Source: Bacillus alkalisoli
Lineage (GTDB): Bacteria; Bacillota; Bacilli; Bacillales; Bacillaceae_I
Assembly: GCF_002797415.1 (NCBI RefSeq)
Contig: NZ_KZ454944.1
Location: 2,188,665-2,252,664 of the forward strand
Length of the DNA stretch: 64,000 nt
Direction: 5' to 3'
The notes below the pieces were generated by a model that saw only the letters and a program-made list of their open reading frames with translations, was not told the DNA's origin and ran no database searches. A program made the translations under genes and the position numbers. This document shows positions 43,424 through 50,761 of this stretch, in pieces; position 1 is the stretch's first letter, and every line of letters starts with the position of its first letter.

Positions 43424-43768
43424 TTATTCTTCTTTATCACAGTCACACTTATTGTGATGCTTATCATGTTTGTCCCATTTAGGGATAAAACCGTTTTCTT
43501 CTATTTTTGAGTAATGCTTTTCAAATTTGGAGACTATTTTTTCAGCTTTTTTCTCTGAAATTACTCCGTATTCAACGTACTTATTAATAATTTTTTTCTT
43601 TTGCTCTAGAGCTTCCATTTGCATTTGAGCCATTTCCTGCTTTTGTTCTTCTGTTAATTGTACATCTTTGTTAATCCAAGAATCAGACCCACCAAATGCA
43701 TGTGAAAAGGTTGCTGTTCCTAAAAAAAACATCATACCAACTAATAAACTTACAGTATATTTTTTCAT
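43424..43768 (-). CDS. Secreted DUF2680 (YckD-like) protein
   Basis: The 114-residue protein has a signal peptide (VSLLVGMMFFLGTATFSHAF, cleavage near residue 24). A helical Gln/Lys/Glu domain follows with KDVQLTEEQKQEMAQM and EKKAEKIVSKFEKHY, matching the DUF2680/YckD pattern. The C terminus is a His/Asp/Cys tail (KHDKHHNKCDCDKEE) that could bind metal. AAAGGAGTGATTGG precedes the ATG. Function is unknown. Confidence 0.82.
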   Translation of the reverse strand: MKKYTVSLLVGMMFFLGTATFSHAFGGSDSWINKDVQLTEEQKQEMAQMQMEALEQKKKIINKYVEYGVISEKKAEKIVSKFEKHYSKIEENGFIPKWDKHDKHHNKCDCDKEE

Positions 43769-43927
43769 CCAATCACTCCTTTAGAAATATTACACCTTAG
43801 AGTGTGTTGAATTTAGAAAAATTATACAAAAAATAGATTCATTATTTTCTAAGAAGTTGGAACATTTACGATAATTGGTGCATATATTGACTCTTGTGTG
43901 AGATATAAATGAAGGGAAGTAATCGAC

Positions 43928-44059
43928 ATGAATAATTATCAAACAATCACGGAAAATCAAAACGAAACAAATCTTTTACAAGAATTTAAAGTAATTGAAG
44001 TAAATGTAACAGATCCATCAGAGAACTTATACGCTGTTGTAACACCTGTTAAACAATAA
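43928..44059 (+). CDS. 43-residue hypothetical protein
   Basis: A small frame, MNNYQTITENQNETNLLQEF at the start and ENLYAVVTPVKQ at the end, with GAAGGGAAG 8-10 bases upstream and a perfect terminator 20 bases after the stop. It has no hydrophobic segment. A gene with its own terminator in this position is likely real. I do not recognise the family. It lies just upstream of the SOS-type promoter of the endonuclease gene but is separated from it by the terminator. Confidence 0.6.
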   Translation: MNNYQTITENQNETNLLQEFKVIEVNVTDPSENLYAVVTPVKQ

Positions 44060-44079
44060 AGTAAACATACTTAATATAA

Positions 44080-44115
44080 AACCTTAGAAATCATCGTATT
44101 TCTAAGGTTTTTATT
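44080..44115 (+). terminator. Terminator after the 43-residue gene
   Basis: AACCTTAGAAAT-CATCGT-ATTTCTAAGGTT is a perfect 12-bp stem followed by TTTAT. Confidence 0.9.
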
Positions 44116-44143
44116 TGATTTATAGAACAAATGTTCTTATGAT
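44115..44143 (+). promoter_or_regulatory. Sigma-A promoter with LexA (SOS) box in the spacer
   Basis: TTGATT (44115-44120) and TATGAT (44138-44143) are separated by exactly 17 bases. The spacer holds GAACAAATGTTC (44125-44136), which matches the Bacillus LexA/DinR core GAAC-N4-GTTC with both half-sites perfect. Bound LexA would cover the promoter. Transcription would start about 20 bases before the endonuclease start codon. Confidence 0.75.
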
Positions 44144-44168
44144 GGAAATATAGAAGAGAGGAGGATAA

Positions 44169-44954
<786 letters not shown>

Positions 44955-44969
44955 TTAGAGGTGTTTTAA

Positions 44970-45341
44970 ATGTGGAAACTTGTTAACGGTAGATTAATAC
45001 AAACTACAGATAATAGTAGAGTGAAGTTTAGAACAAATATTAGCAAAAACATTATTGATCACTTAAATAAGCTTGCCATAGAACACGATACTTATTCCAA
45101 TTATCTACTGGAAACTGGCCTTAAGGAAGTATTAAGCCAGGGTGTCATTTCATATAATAAAGATTTAAGACCTAAGGATAGAATCCAATATAAAACCACT
45201 TACGATAAGGAATTACTAAAAGAAGTAAAAGAGTTCGCAAAGAAGAATAACTTATTTATTAACGATATAATTGAATATAGCGTTTCTTATATAGATTTCG
45301 TAAACGTTAAAAATAGAAGCCATAAGAATAGGACGGAGTAG
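44970..45341 (+). CDS. Small protein with repeated ribbon-helix-helix-like segments
   Basis: The 123-residue protein has two similar halves, each a strand plus two helices. One is VKFRTNISKNIIDHLNKLA, ending in YSNYLLETGLKEVL. The other is IQYKTTYDKELLKEVKEFA, ending in INDIIEYSVSYI. This suggests a tandem ribbon-helix-helix DNA-binding fold. It begins 15 bases after the endonuclease stop with AGAGGTG as the ribosome binding site. It could be a partner or regulator of the endonuclease. No enzymatic motif is visible. Confidence 0.7.
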   Translation: MWKLVNGRLIQTTDNSRVKFRTNISKNIIDHLNKLAIEHDTYSNYLLETGLKEVLSQGVISYNKDLRPKDRIQYKTTYDKELLKEVKEFAKKNNLFINDIIEYSVSYIDFVNVKNRSHKNRTE

Positions 45342-45375
45342 TCTTATTCTTACGCTTAAAGAAACGCCCCGAACA

Positions 45376-45456
45376 TAATATAAATTATCGGAAGTTAATT
45401 CAAGAACCACCAATTATGTCTCACAACCCTAGAATACTTAAGCTATTGAGACGAAA
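45376..45456 (+). repeat. Left direct repeat bounding the 5.2-kb segment
   Basis: TAATATAAATTATCGGAAGT plus TAAT (45376-45399) is identical to 50487-50510. After a diverged middle containing GTCTCA, it ends in TATTGAGACGAAA (45444-45456), identical to 50554-50566. The spacing differs by one base between copies. GTCTCA and TGAGAC form an inverted pair. The gap from here to the recombinase gene (45457-45638) also contains TATCGAGA and TCTCGATA arms and two GGACCGT motifs. Confidence 0.8.
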
Positions 45457-45638
45457 TTGATTTTTCGCTAATAATGGACCGTTCCCATAATAATCATTAT
45501 CGAGAAGTTGCGATTCTGAACTTCCCAATAATGTTTGGGACCGTCTCGATAAATATCTAGAATGGTTCGATAACTTACTGGTACGGGATATAATTTGTTG
45601 GTACGTTCAAATAATGAAAAATTTGGAGGTCATTACTC

Positions 45639-46401
45639 ATGGAATTTCAACCCGCGTTAGACGATTTTTTACTGTATTTGGAAGTGGAACAAAATTATTC
45701 AAAAAACACCGTCGAAAGTTACGAAAGTGACTTAACGAAATTTCTTGCCTTTTTACAACGTCACAACCGATCGACCGTTTTACAAGACATTACCCCTTCT
45801 CTTGTTCGTCGTTTTATTCAGCAGGAAACCTTGCAACGGTTTGTGAGTCCACGCACCATGCAACGGCGTATTTCGAGCTTACGATATGTTTTGCCAATTT
45901 TGTTTGAAAGAAAACTTTACCACTTCTAACTTCGTGGCTGGGATTAAATCACCGAAATCAGACACAAAATTACCGGTGTATATGAATTTAGAAGAAGTGA
46001 AAAAGCTGTTCTCTTCCTTGGAAAAAGATAATAGCGCCCTCTCGCTTCGTAATGAAACCTTGTTTAAACTGCTGGCGACAACAGGCATGAGACGGCAAGA
46101 ACTTGTTGATTTAACCTGGCAACAAATCGATTTATATAATGAAACGGTTTTGATATTTGGGAAAGGAAAAAAAGAACGCCTTCTTCCCCTTTATTCGATG
46201 ATGCTTCCTTTATTAAAGAAGTATAAAGCATCCTTAGAAGAACATCAGACTCATCCGTTAGAACCTGTGTTTCGTAACGGGAATGGAAATGCGTTTAATC
46301 CGCGTGGGGTGAATATGATCTTTAAAGACGTGTTAAAAAAAGCAGGTCTACCCCCTCAACGCTTTACCCTACATCACTTACGCCATACCTTTGCATCGTA
46401 A
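45639..46401 (+). pseudogene. Tyrosine recombinase (XerC/D-like), frameshifted and truncated
   Basis: The first 97 codons (FLLYLEVEQNYSKNTVESY ... PRTMQRRISSLR) are a SAM-like core-binding domain. An extra base near 45885 shifts the frame, and the Xer-like sequence resumes as FCQFCLKENFTTSNF. GMRRQEL (first catalytic Arg) and HHLRHTFAS (His-x-x-Arg) follow. A stop at 46399-46401 then removes the final His/Trp and the nucleophilic Tyr. The enzyme is therefore dead. TTTGGAGGTCATTACTC precedes the ATG, indicating a once-functional gene, probably the integrase of the surrounding element. Confidence 0.85.
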
Positions 46402-46410
46402 GTCGATATT

Positions 46411-46815
46411 ATGGAGGAATTACACCCGAAATACCCATTAGCTAGCATAGCGGGAAAAGCGAAAGGAGATAGTTCTTGGTATGTGAAAGAAACACATGGA
46501 AAAATGACCCCAGAATTTGAAGCGATTTGGTGCCAAGCCAATTTAAATAGTTTAACAGACGAATACCCAACCACGATAACAAATGCGATGTTCTGGTTTC
46601 GTGATGATGTTCAAGAAGTGTTGCAATACCACAAAGTGTTCTATGCGAAAACAGTCGCATTCAGTACAACCGGTTCCCATCAACAGAAATTTGCAAATTT
46701 CCCGTATTTGGTAACGTTCGTTGTACATAAGGATTACCACACTGGCCTTAATGTAATAAATGCGACAATTTGCTCCGTTGTATTTTCAATTAAATACATA
46801 AAACCGTTAGAATGA
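46411..46815 (+). CDS. Uncertain ORF downstream of the broken recombinase
   Basis: A 134-codon frame in the same phase as the recombinase 3' part, starting ten bases after its stop. It includes KYPLASIAGKAKGDSSWYV and EFEAIWCQANLNSLTDEYP, which look protein-like in the first half. The second half overlaps a better-supported small minus-strand frame. There is no ribosome binding site for ATG 46411. It is probably the remnant of a gene joined to the recombinase by deletion. Family unknown. Confidence 0.3.
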   Translation: MEELHPKYPLASIAGKAKGDSSWYVKETHGKMTPEFEAIWCQANLNSLTDEYPTTITNAMFWFRDDVQEVLQYHKVFYAKTVAFSTTGSHQQKFANFPYLVTFVVHKDYHTGLNVINATICSVVFSIKYIKPLE

Positions 46816-46853
46816 CCTACCAGGTTTAACTCTCCGTTACCTAAGAAACCCAT
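46734..46853 (-). CDS. 39-residue hypothetical protein
   Basis: A small frame (MGFLGNGELNLVGHSNGF at the start, FITLRPVW at the end) with AACGAGGTGAATCAG before the ATG at 46853. It overlaps the uncertain plus-strand frame, and one of the two is not real. The good ribosome binding site favours this one. It shares direction with the membrane/secreted pair upstream of it. No family recognised. Confidence 0.4.
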   Translation of the reverse strand: MGFLGNGELNLVGHSNGFMYLIENTTEQIVAFITLRPVW

Positions 46854-46902
46854 CTGATTCACCTCGTTATCATAATGTGTAAAAAATTACCTTTTTAAAG
46901 CA

Positions 46903-46935
46903 AAAAAAAAGAGAGAATGCCACTCCCCCTTTTTT
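46903..46935 (-). terminator. Likely terminator of the small membrane protein gene
   Basis: On the minus strand, AAAGGGGGAG-TGGCATT-CTCTCTTT is followed by a T run. Confidence 0.55.
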
Positions 46936-46946
46936 TATCAATCTAA

Positions 46947-47135
46947 TCACCGTTCCCTTATTTTATTAAAAGCCGCTTTCCATTTATCAAATCGCGTAAC
47001 AAACAAAAGAACTACAAATATATTAATCATCTTTAATGCCGACTGCAGATAACCAGGTTCTGTTGTAGTGACTATGACTAGATATATAATGATAACCAAT
47101 GGAAGACCAATCAAAAATTGTTTATGTTTACTCAT
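46947..47135 (-). CDS. 62-residue two-helix membrane protein
   Basis: Two predicted transmembrane helices (FLIGLPLVIIIYLVIV at residues 7-22 and ALKMINIFVVLLFVTRF at 33-49) are followed by a basic tail (DKWKAAFNKIRER). GAGGATT precedes the ATG. It starts 22 bases after the stop of the secreted protein gene, so they form an operon. A small helical membrane protein next to a secreted hydrophobic protein is the usual arrangement of a bacteriocin immunity gene; that role is an inference. Confidence 0.65.
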   Translation of the reverse strand: MSKHKQFLIGLPLVIIIYLVIVTTTEPGYLQSALKMINIFVVLLFVTRFDKWKAAFNKIRER

Positions 47136-47157
47136 AATCCTCAGTCCTTTTTAAGTG

Positions 47158-47874
47158 TCATGGTAATTGCGGACCCCAATCAACTTTTTTCCCAGTTAAT
47201 TGAACTTTAAGCCATATAGGATGGGCTATCCTCTGAATTAAAAATGTAAAGAGCCATTCTGCAGCAACAACAAGAAGTGCCCATATTACAGGATGTGGCA
47301 ACATAACCCCTAGCATAAAAGCTATAGCAGAAATCTTCAAACCGAATAGGTTTTGTACTGCCGTTCTGCTCAAGAAAATAGTAACTCCCCACCAGTGAAA
47401 ACTTACAGACGTTCGACCTTCCCACACCCATCTTTCCAAACCAATTTCTCCATTGTCTTCTGATACACTTTGGTACGGGGTGATTCCAGCTGCCACTATA
47501 TTAGCAAGTAATTCTTCGTCACTGACGCTATACTCCAATATATTTCCCTTTACTTCCAAATCACTACTATCGCTTATGAGGATATTGGATTCAATTATTT
47601 GCGCTAAAACTTTTTGAAATTCATCTTCTGAAATTTTCCCCTTTAACTCTTCTATGTTTACTAAAACAAAAGCATTCCCTTGAACCACAACATGCGGATC
47701 AACAATCGCAATCAGTTTTTCTGACAACTCTCCTATGGCAACCGTATCAGTGACATGTGCATCATAACCTTGATTTTGTGCTTGTGCATAAGCGGGGGCG
47801 ATCGTTGCGAACGTTAATAAAAACGCTAGAAAATAAATCACACTCATCATTAATTTTTTACTCTCTCTGTGCAT
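47158..47874 (-). CDS. Secreted protein with hydrophobic C-terminal region, toxin candidate
   Basis: The 238-residue protein has a clear signal peptide (KLMMSVIYFLAFLLTFATI, cleavage near AYA-QA, residue 30). A soluble domain follows (about 31-150; VAIGELSEKLIAIVDPHV). The C-terminal third contains a GRTSVSFHWWGVTIFLSR block and two hydrophobic helices (ISAIAFMLGVMLPHPVIWA, LLVVAAEWLFTFLIQ). The domain order, signal-prodomain-hydrophobic hairpin, resembles SdpC-type precursors without clear homology. The ATG at 47874 follows GGGAGAGGAATATT; longer starts at 47892 and 47910 are possible. Confidence 0.65.
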   Translation of the reverse strand: MHRESKKLMMSVIYFLAFLLTFATIAPAYAQAQNQGYDAHVTDTVAIGELSEKLIAIVDPHVVVQGNAFVLVNIEELKGKISEDEFQKVLAQIIESNILISDSSDLEVKGNILEYSVSDEELLANIVAAGITPYQSVSEDNGEIGLERWVWEGRTSVSFHWWGVTIFLSRTAVQNLFGLKISAIAFMLGVMLPHPVIWALLVVAAEWLFTFLIQRIAHPIWLKVQLTGKKVDWGPQLP

Positions 47875-47982
47875 AATATTCCTCTCCCTCATTGATGCTT
47901 CACTCCCCATGATGTTTTTTCAATGACACAGTTACGAGAAACACAATCACGTCAACGTTTTTTCGTTCACCCCCTTAAAATA

Positions 47983-48018
47983 AGTAAGTGAAAGGAGATA
48001 ACTTCTCCTTTCACTTTG
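47983..48018. terminator. Perfect hairpin between toxin candidate and upstream genes
   Basis: AAGTGAAAGGAGA-TAAC-TTCTCCTTTCACTT is a 13-bp hairpin. It may terminate the minus-strand transcript coming from 49062-48174. The following T content is modest on either side. Confidence 0.5.
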
Positions 48019-48173
48019 CTTATCACATGATAAGTTTGTTAGTGGTTTTTGAAATTCAGTCCTCACGTTCCAATTCTTAGTACTCTCTTCGGTCAATTAA
48101 TCGATACACTTTTTCAATGCCAACGAACTTTCGTTCTACCTTTCGATGGAGTGAACGTTCATTTCCTAGAAGG

Positions 48174-48383
48174 TCACATTGAATAAGAACAATCGTAATG
48201 ATACCCTCCTCCAACCATTACGGCGGCAGGGGCTGTTTTTGCTTTCTTACTCTCTACTTTTTTGATATTAATTGGAATATCTGTCAACGCTTCTCTAAAT
48301 CTATTATCATCAATAGGCATGTATTGTTTGTTTATTATTAGATCACACTGCCCAAGATTCCTGATAAAGCAACTGATTCCCAC
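48174..48383 (-). CDS. Hypothetical 69-residue ORF, overlapping the preceding gene
   Basis: The frame starts at GTG 48383, preceded by GGAAGA, and overlaps the 3' end of the 151-residue gene by 46 bases in another phase. YMPIDDNRFREALTDIPINI and PAAVMVGGGYHYD look protein-like. It may begin later at an internal ATG (48320), or be the shifted continuation of the upstream gene. No family recognised. Confidence 0.4.
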   Translation of the reverse strand: MGISCFIRNLGQCDLIINKQYMPIDDNRFREALTDIPINIKKVESKKAKTAPAAVMVGGGYHYDCSYSM

Positions 48384-48793
48384 TCTTCCAGTAAAGCAGA
48401 ATTTTTCTTTAATATCCTGTTTATATTTCCGATAACATTTGGGTCACTTAGTCTCTTAATCACTGCTTTTCCTTCAATAAATTGGCCTGATGGATTTGCA
48501 GCATCTACGATATTTGTTTGTGATATTTTCAATACCTTTCTTGCTTGAATAACAGAAAGCACGAATATATCAAGAAGTTCCTTTTGTGCTTCTACGCTCG
48601 TCATATTAATAGTGTACTGTTCGTAAGCGTTATCAAATTCAACTGTAGCCGAATCTGACATAGCCTTACTTGATGTTGCAATCTCAGTACTTCGAGTTTT
48701 TCTTTGTTCATCTAATATCTGCTGTGCTTTTGTTTTTCTTGTATTAGTACTGGCAGTTTTTTTGTTCTTATTCTTTATCTTTCTATTCTGCAT
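48338..48793 (-). CDS. Hypothetical 151-residue protein
   Basis: It has a strongly basic N terminus (MQNRKIKNKNKKTASTNTR), then a helical region with FDNAYEQYTINMTSVEAQ and LDIFVLSVIQARKVLKIS. The part from about residue 105 (NPSGQFIEGKAVIKRLSDPN) has the spacing of a small helix-turn-helix-like fold, but this is not diagnostic. The ATG overlaps the end of the upstream, nonsense-interrupted frame. No family recognised. It lies inside the 5.2-kb bounded segment. Confidence 0.55.
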   Translation of the reverse strand: MQNRKIKNKNKKTASTNTRKTKAQQILDEQRKTRSTEIATSSKAMSDSATVEFDNAYEQYTINMTSVEAQKELLDIFVLSVIQARKVLKISQTNIVDAANPSGQFIEGKAVIKRLSDPNVIGNINRILKKNSALLEEWESVALSGILGSVI

Positions 48794-49062
48794 CGCTCAA
48801 AACTTGAAATAGCTTTATCTGTCAAATAATCAGTCACATATTCAGCAGTCTTAATTACTAATGTTTCCGAAACATTAATAATAAACTGGCCAACCAGCGA
48901 GATATCCTCATACTTTTTAGGAGCTTAGGCTACACCAGAAAATGTACCGTCACTTCGACGATAACCGCCTGCACCTAATTTATCACCGGTTATATCATTG
49001 CCTTTTTTATCCTTCTTTGGAATCTTACCAATGACTACATCATAATCCCTGTTTTCATCCAC
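48775..49062 (-). pseudogene. Hypothetical gene interrupted by an in-frame TAA
   Basis: GTG at 49062 follows AAGGAG at eight bases and opens a frame with DYDVVIGKIPKKDKKGND and GAGGYRRSDGTFSGVA. It stops at TAA (48925-48927). The same frame continues without another stop for 49 codons (APKKYEDISLVGQFIINV ... DYLTDKAISSF) to 48775, overlapping the next gene's start. A single nonsense change in a 95-codon gene explains this best. Family unknown. Confidence 0.6.
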
Positions 49063-49188
49063 TTTCCATTACTCCTTACCGTTTTTTCACTCTAATTTCA
49101 TTCAATTTTGGAACTCATCTACTCTTCATAATAAGAACATTCATCATTTACATGTTCTGCTACGGCATCTCCATTGAATCACAGCCAT

Positions 49189-49476
49189 CTAAAAAGTAGT
49201 TCCCCTATAATAATTTAACTCTTCATGTAAAGCGTCAATTTCCAGTTGCATTTTTTCAAGGCACTTCTCACAAAGCTCACCAATAGGTATTCTATCTATA
49301 CCTTCTTCATTTCTTTCATTCAAAGGAGAACCTGTAAAATTCATTGAGTGATCACATATTACCGGAAATTCTTTTGCATGATATCCAACACTTTTTATAT
49401 GCCATTTAGGAACTCTTCTTCCTGAATCTTCATCTCTAATTAATTGGATTAATTGATACTTCCAACGTCTTTCCAT
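49189..49476 (-). CDS. Hypothetical 95-residue protein with Cys/His pairs
   Basis: A small protein with VICDHS in the middle and GELCEKCLEKM near the C terminus, which could form one zinc site, followed by a short helix (LEIDALHEELNYY). There is a weak GGGGGAAT before the ATG. I do not recognise the family. It shares direction with the other minus-strand genes of the segment. Confidence 0.5.
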   Translation of the reverse strand: MERRWKYQLIQLIRDEDSGRRVPKWHIKSVGYHAKEFPVICDHSMNFTGSPLNERNEEGIDRIPIGELCEKCLEKMQLEIDALHEELNYYRGTTF

Positions 49477-49519
49477 GCTTTTATATTATTCCCCCGTTCG
49501 ATTAAAATCGTTACACATG

Positions 49520-49720
49520 CTATAAATACGAGAGTAGCATTTTGGTATGGTTAATCTCTAATAGTGTTAGAAAAGAAAAGGATTGCTGAAGATTTACCAA
49601 TCTTCTTAGAAATTTTAGGAATTCGTGGTGTTGTGCAAAATAGTTTGCAACAACTAAAAACTCTAGATTTTTAGTGTGCTTTAAATACATTCCTTGCTTC
49701 CTTAAAATATCATATACCAT
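49520..49720 (-). CDS. Doubtful 66-codon ORF, probably gene remnant
   Basis: A Leu/Phe-rich frame (HHEFLKFLRRLVNLQQSF). A loose likeness to LPKILEFLIHSEWF in the decayed gene at 50108-50444 suggests both derive from one family. No ribosome binding site was found. Confidence 0.25.
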   Translation of the reverse strand: MVYDILRKQGMYLKHTKNLEFLVVANYFAQHHEFLKFLRRLVNLQQSFSFLTLLEINHTKMLLSYL

Positions 49721-50107
49721 CCCTGAAATAATTACGTAAGGTCTTTTGCTCGAACGATATTACTTGTACAGATGAATTTCTTTTACTTGTGAGCTCACCG
49801 TTATTATAGATTGTATTCGACTCTTGTTCAGAAAATTGATATCTAGATTACTTGCTATACAAATTTAATTCCGTTATTACGATTTTGTTTGATATTTTCA
49901 TTTTATTCTTCAAAAATTTTTATATTCCTTCCACCAAACGGCAAATTCCAACCTTCTTATTTCACCGTTTGTATAAAATCAACCACCAATAAAATAAAGC
50001 TTCTTCACTTTACAGTAAAAGTACACTCTTAGAAAACGAAGTTATTTGCTACACAGTATACGGTCAACTGAGTTGCAAATGAATCATTTGTTTTTCATCC
50101 TTTTTAG
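49721..50107. other. AT-rich gap without recognisable genes
   Basis: Very AT-rich, with stops in all frames and no hairpin followed by T's. Probably decayed coding sequence inside the bounded segment. Confidence 0.6.
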
Positions 50108-50444
50108 CTAATGAAATACTGATTCTACCCATTCAACAAGATCTGCTGTACGAATAAGTGGTTGCAAATCTTCTTCCTTCTCAAATAATTCTTTTTAGCA
50201 AAACTTCAATTTTGTTTTCGACAAACCATTCCGAGTGTATCAAAAATTCTAGAATCTTAGGTAAACCTCTATGGTCCAACTCTTCTATATTTAACATACG
50301 ACTTTTTTGATATGATGTTGATATATAATCCAATAGTAAATGCTTAGTATATGATAAAATGGTTAAACTAAATAGCGTTATGTCATACTCAGAGTATACA
50401 TAATGTCTAAGGACGTATACTTTTAAATTCCTATCCCGACTCAA
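50108..50444 (-). pseudogene. Frameshifted hypothetical gene (about 112 codons)
   Basis: The first 87 codons from 50444 end ILEFLIHSEWFVENKIEVLL. An extra A in an A5 run near 50200 causes an early TGA. Removing it continues as KELFEKEEDLQPLIRTADLV and ends WVESVFH at 50108. The restored reading is clearly protein-like. No family recognised. Confidence 0.65.
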
Positions 50445-50486
50445 ACATTATAAGAAGTGAACACTAAGTCTATTCTGTTTAACTTC

Positions 50487-50566
50487 TAATATAAATTATC
50501 GGAAGTTAATAATTAGACAAAAATAATATCTCAATACCAGAGTATACTCTTGATATTGAGACGAAA
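50487..50566 (+). repeat. Right direct repeat bounding the 5.2-kb segment
   Basis: It shares the 24-base start and 13-base end with 45376-45456. The middle holds a nested palindrome, TCTCAATA-CC-AGAGTATACTCT-TGA-TATTGAGA, better preserved than in the left copy. It resembles a recombinase core site with two inverted arms. Confidence 0.8.
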
Positions 50567-50720
50567 GTTAAATAAATTTGTACATTTAAAAATCTATATA
50601 ATTCTATTCACTTTCTATTACAAACTTCTCTTTTAATGTTTCAGTAAAGAACTGCCAAATACAACTTCATTTAGTTTTATAATTTTGCATTTCGTTCAAT
50701 AAATAACCTTATTTTGATAA

Positions 50721-50756
50721 GAAAAAGCGATGCAAATTTATTTTGCACCGCTCTCC
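50721..50756 (-). terminator. Terminator of parEC operon
   Basis: On the minus strand, AGCGGTGCAAA-ATAAA-TTTGCATCGCT is followed by TTTTCTT, just past the parC stop. Confidence 0.85.
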
Positions 50757-50761
50757 TCATA

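Noticed and set aside
45376-50566. CRISPR array or integron
   Set aside because: Only two copies of the repeat, 5.1 kb apart, with genes between; no regular spacers and no attC-like cassette array.
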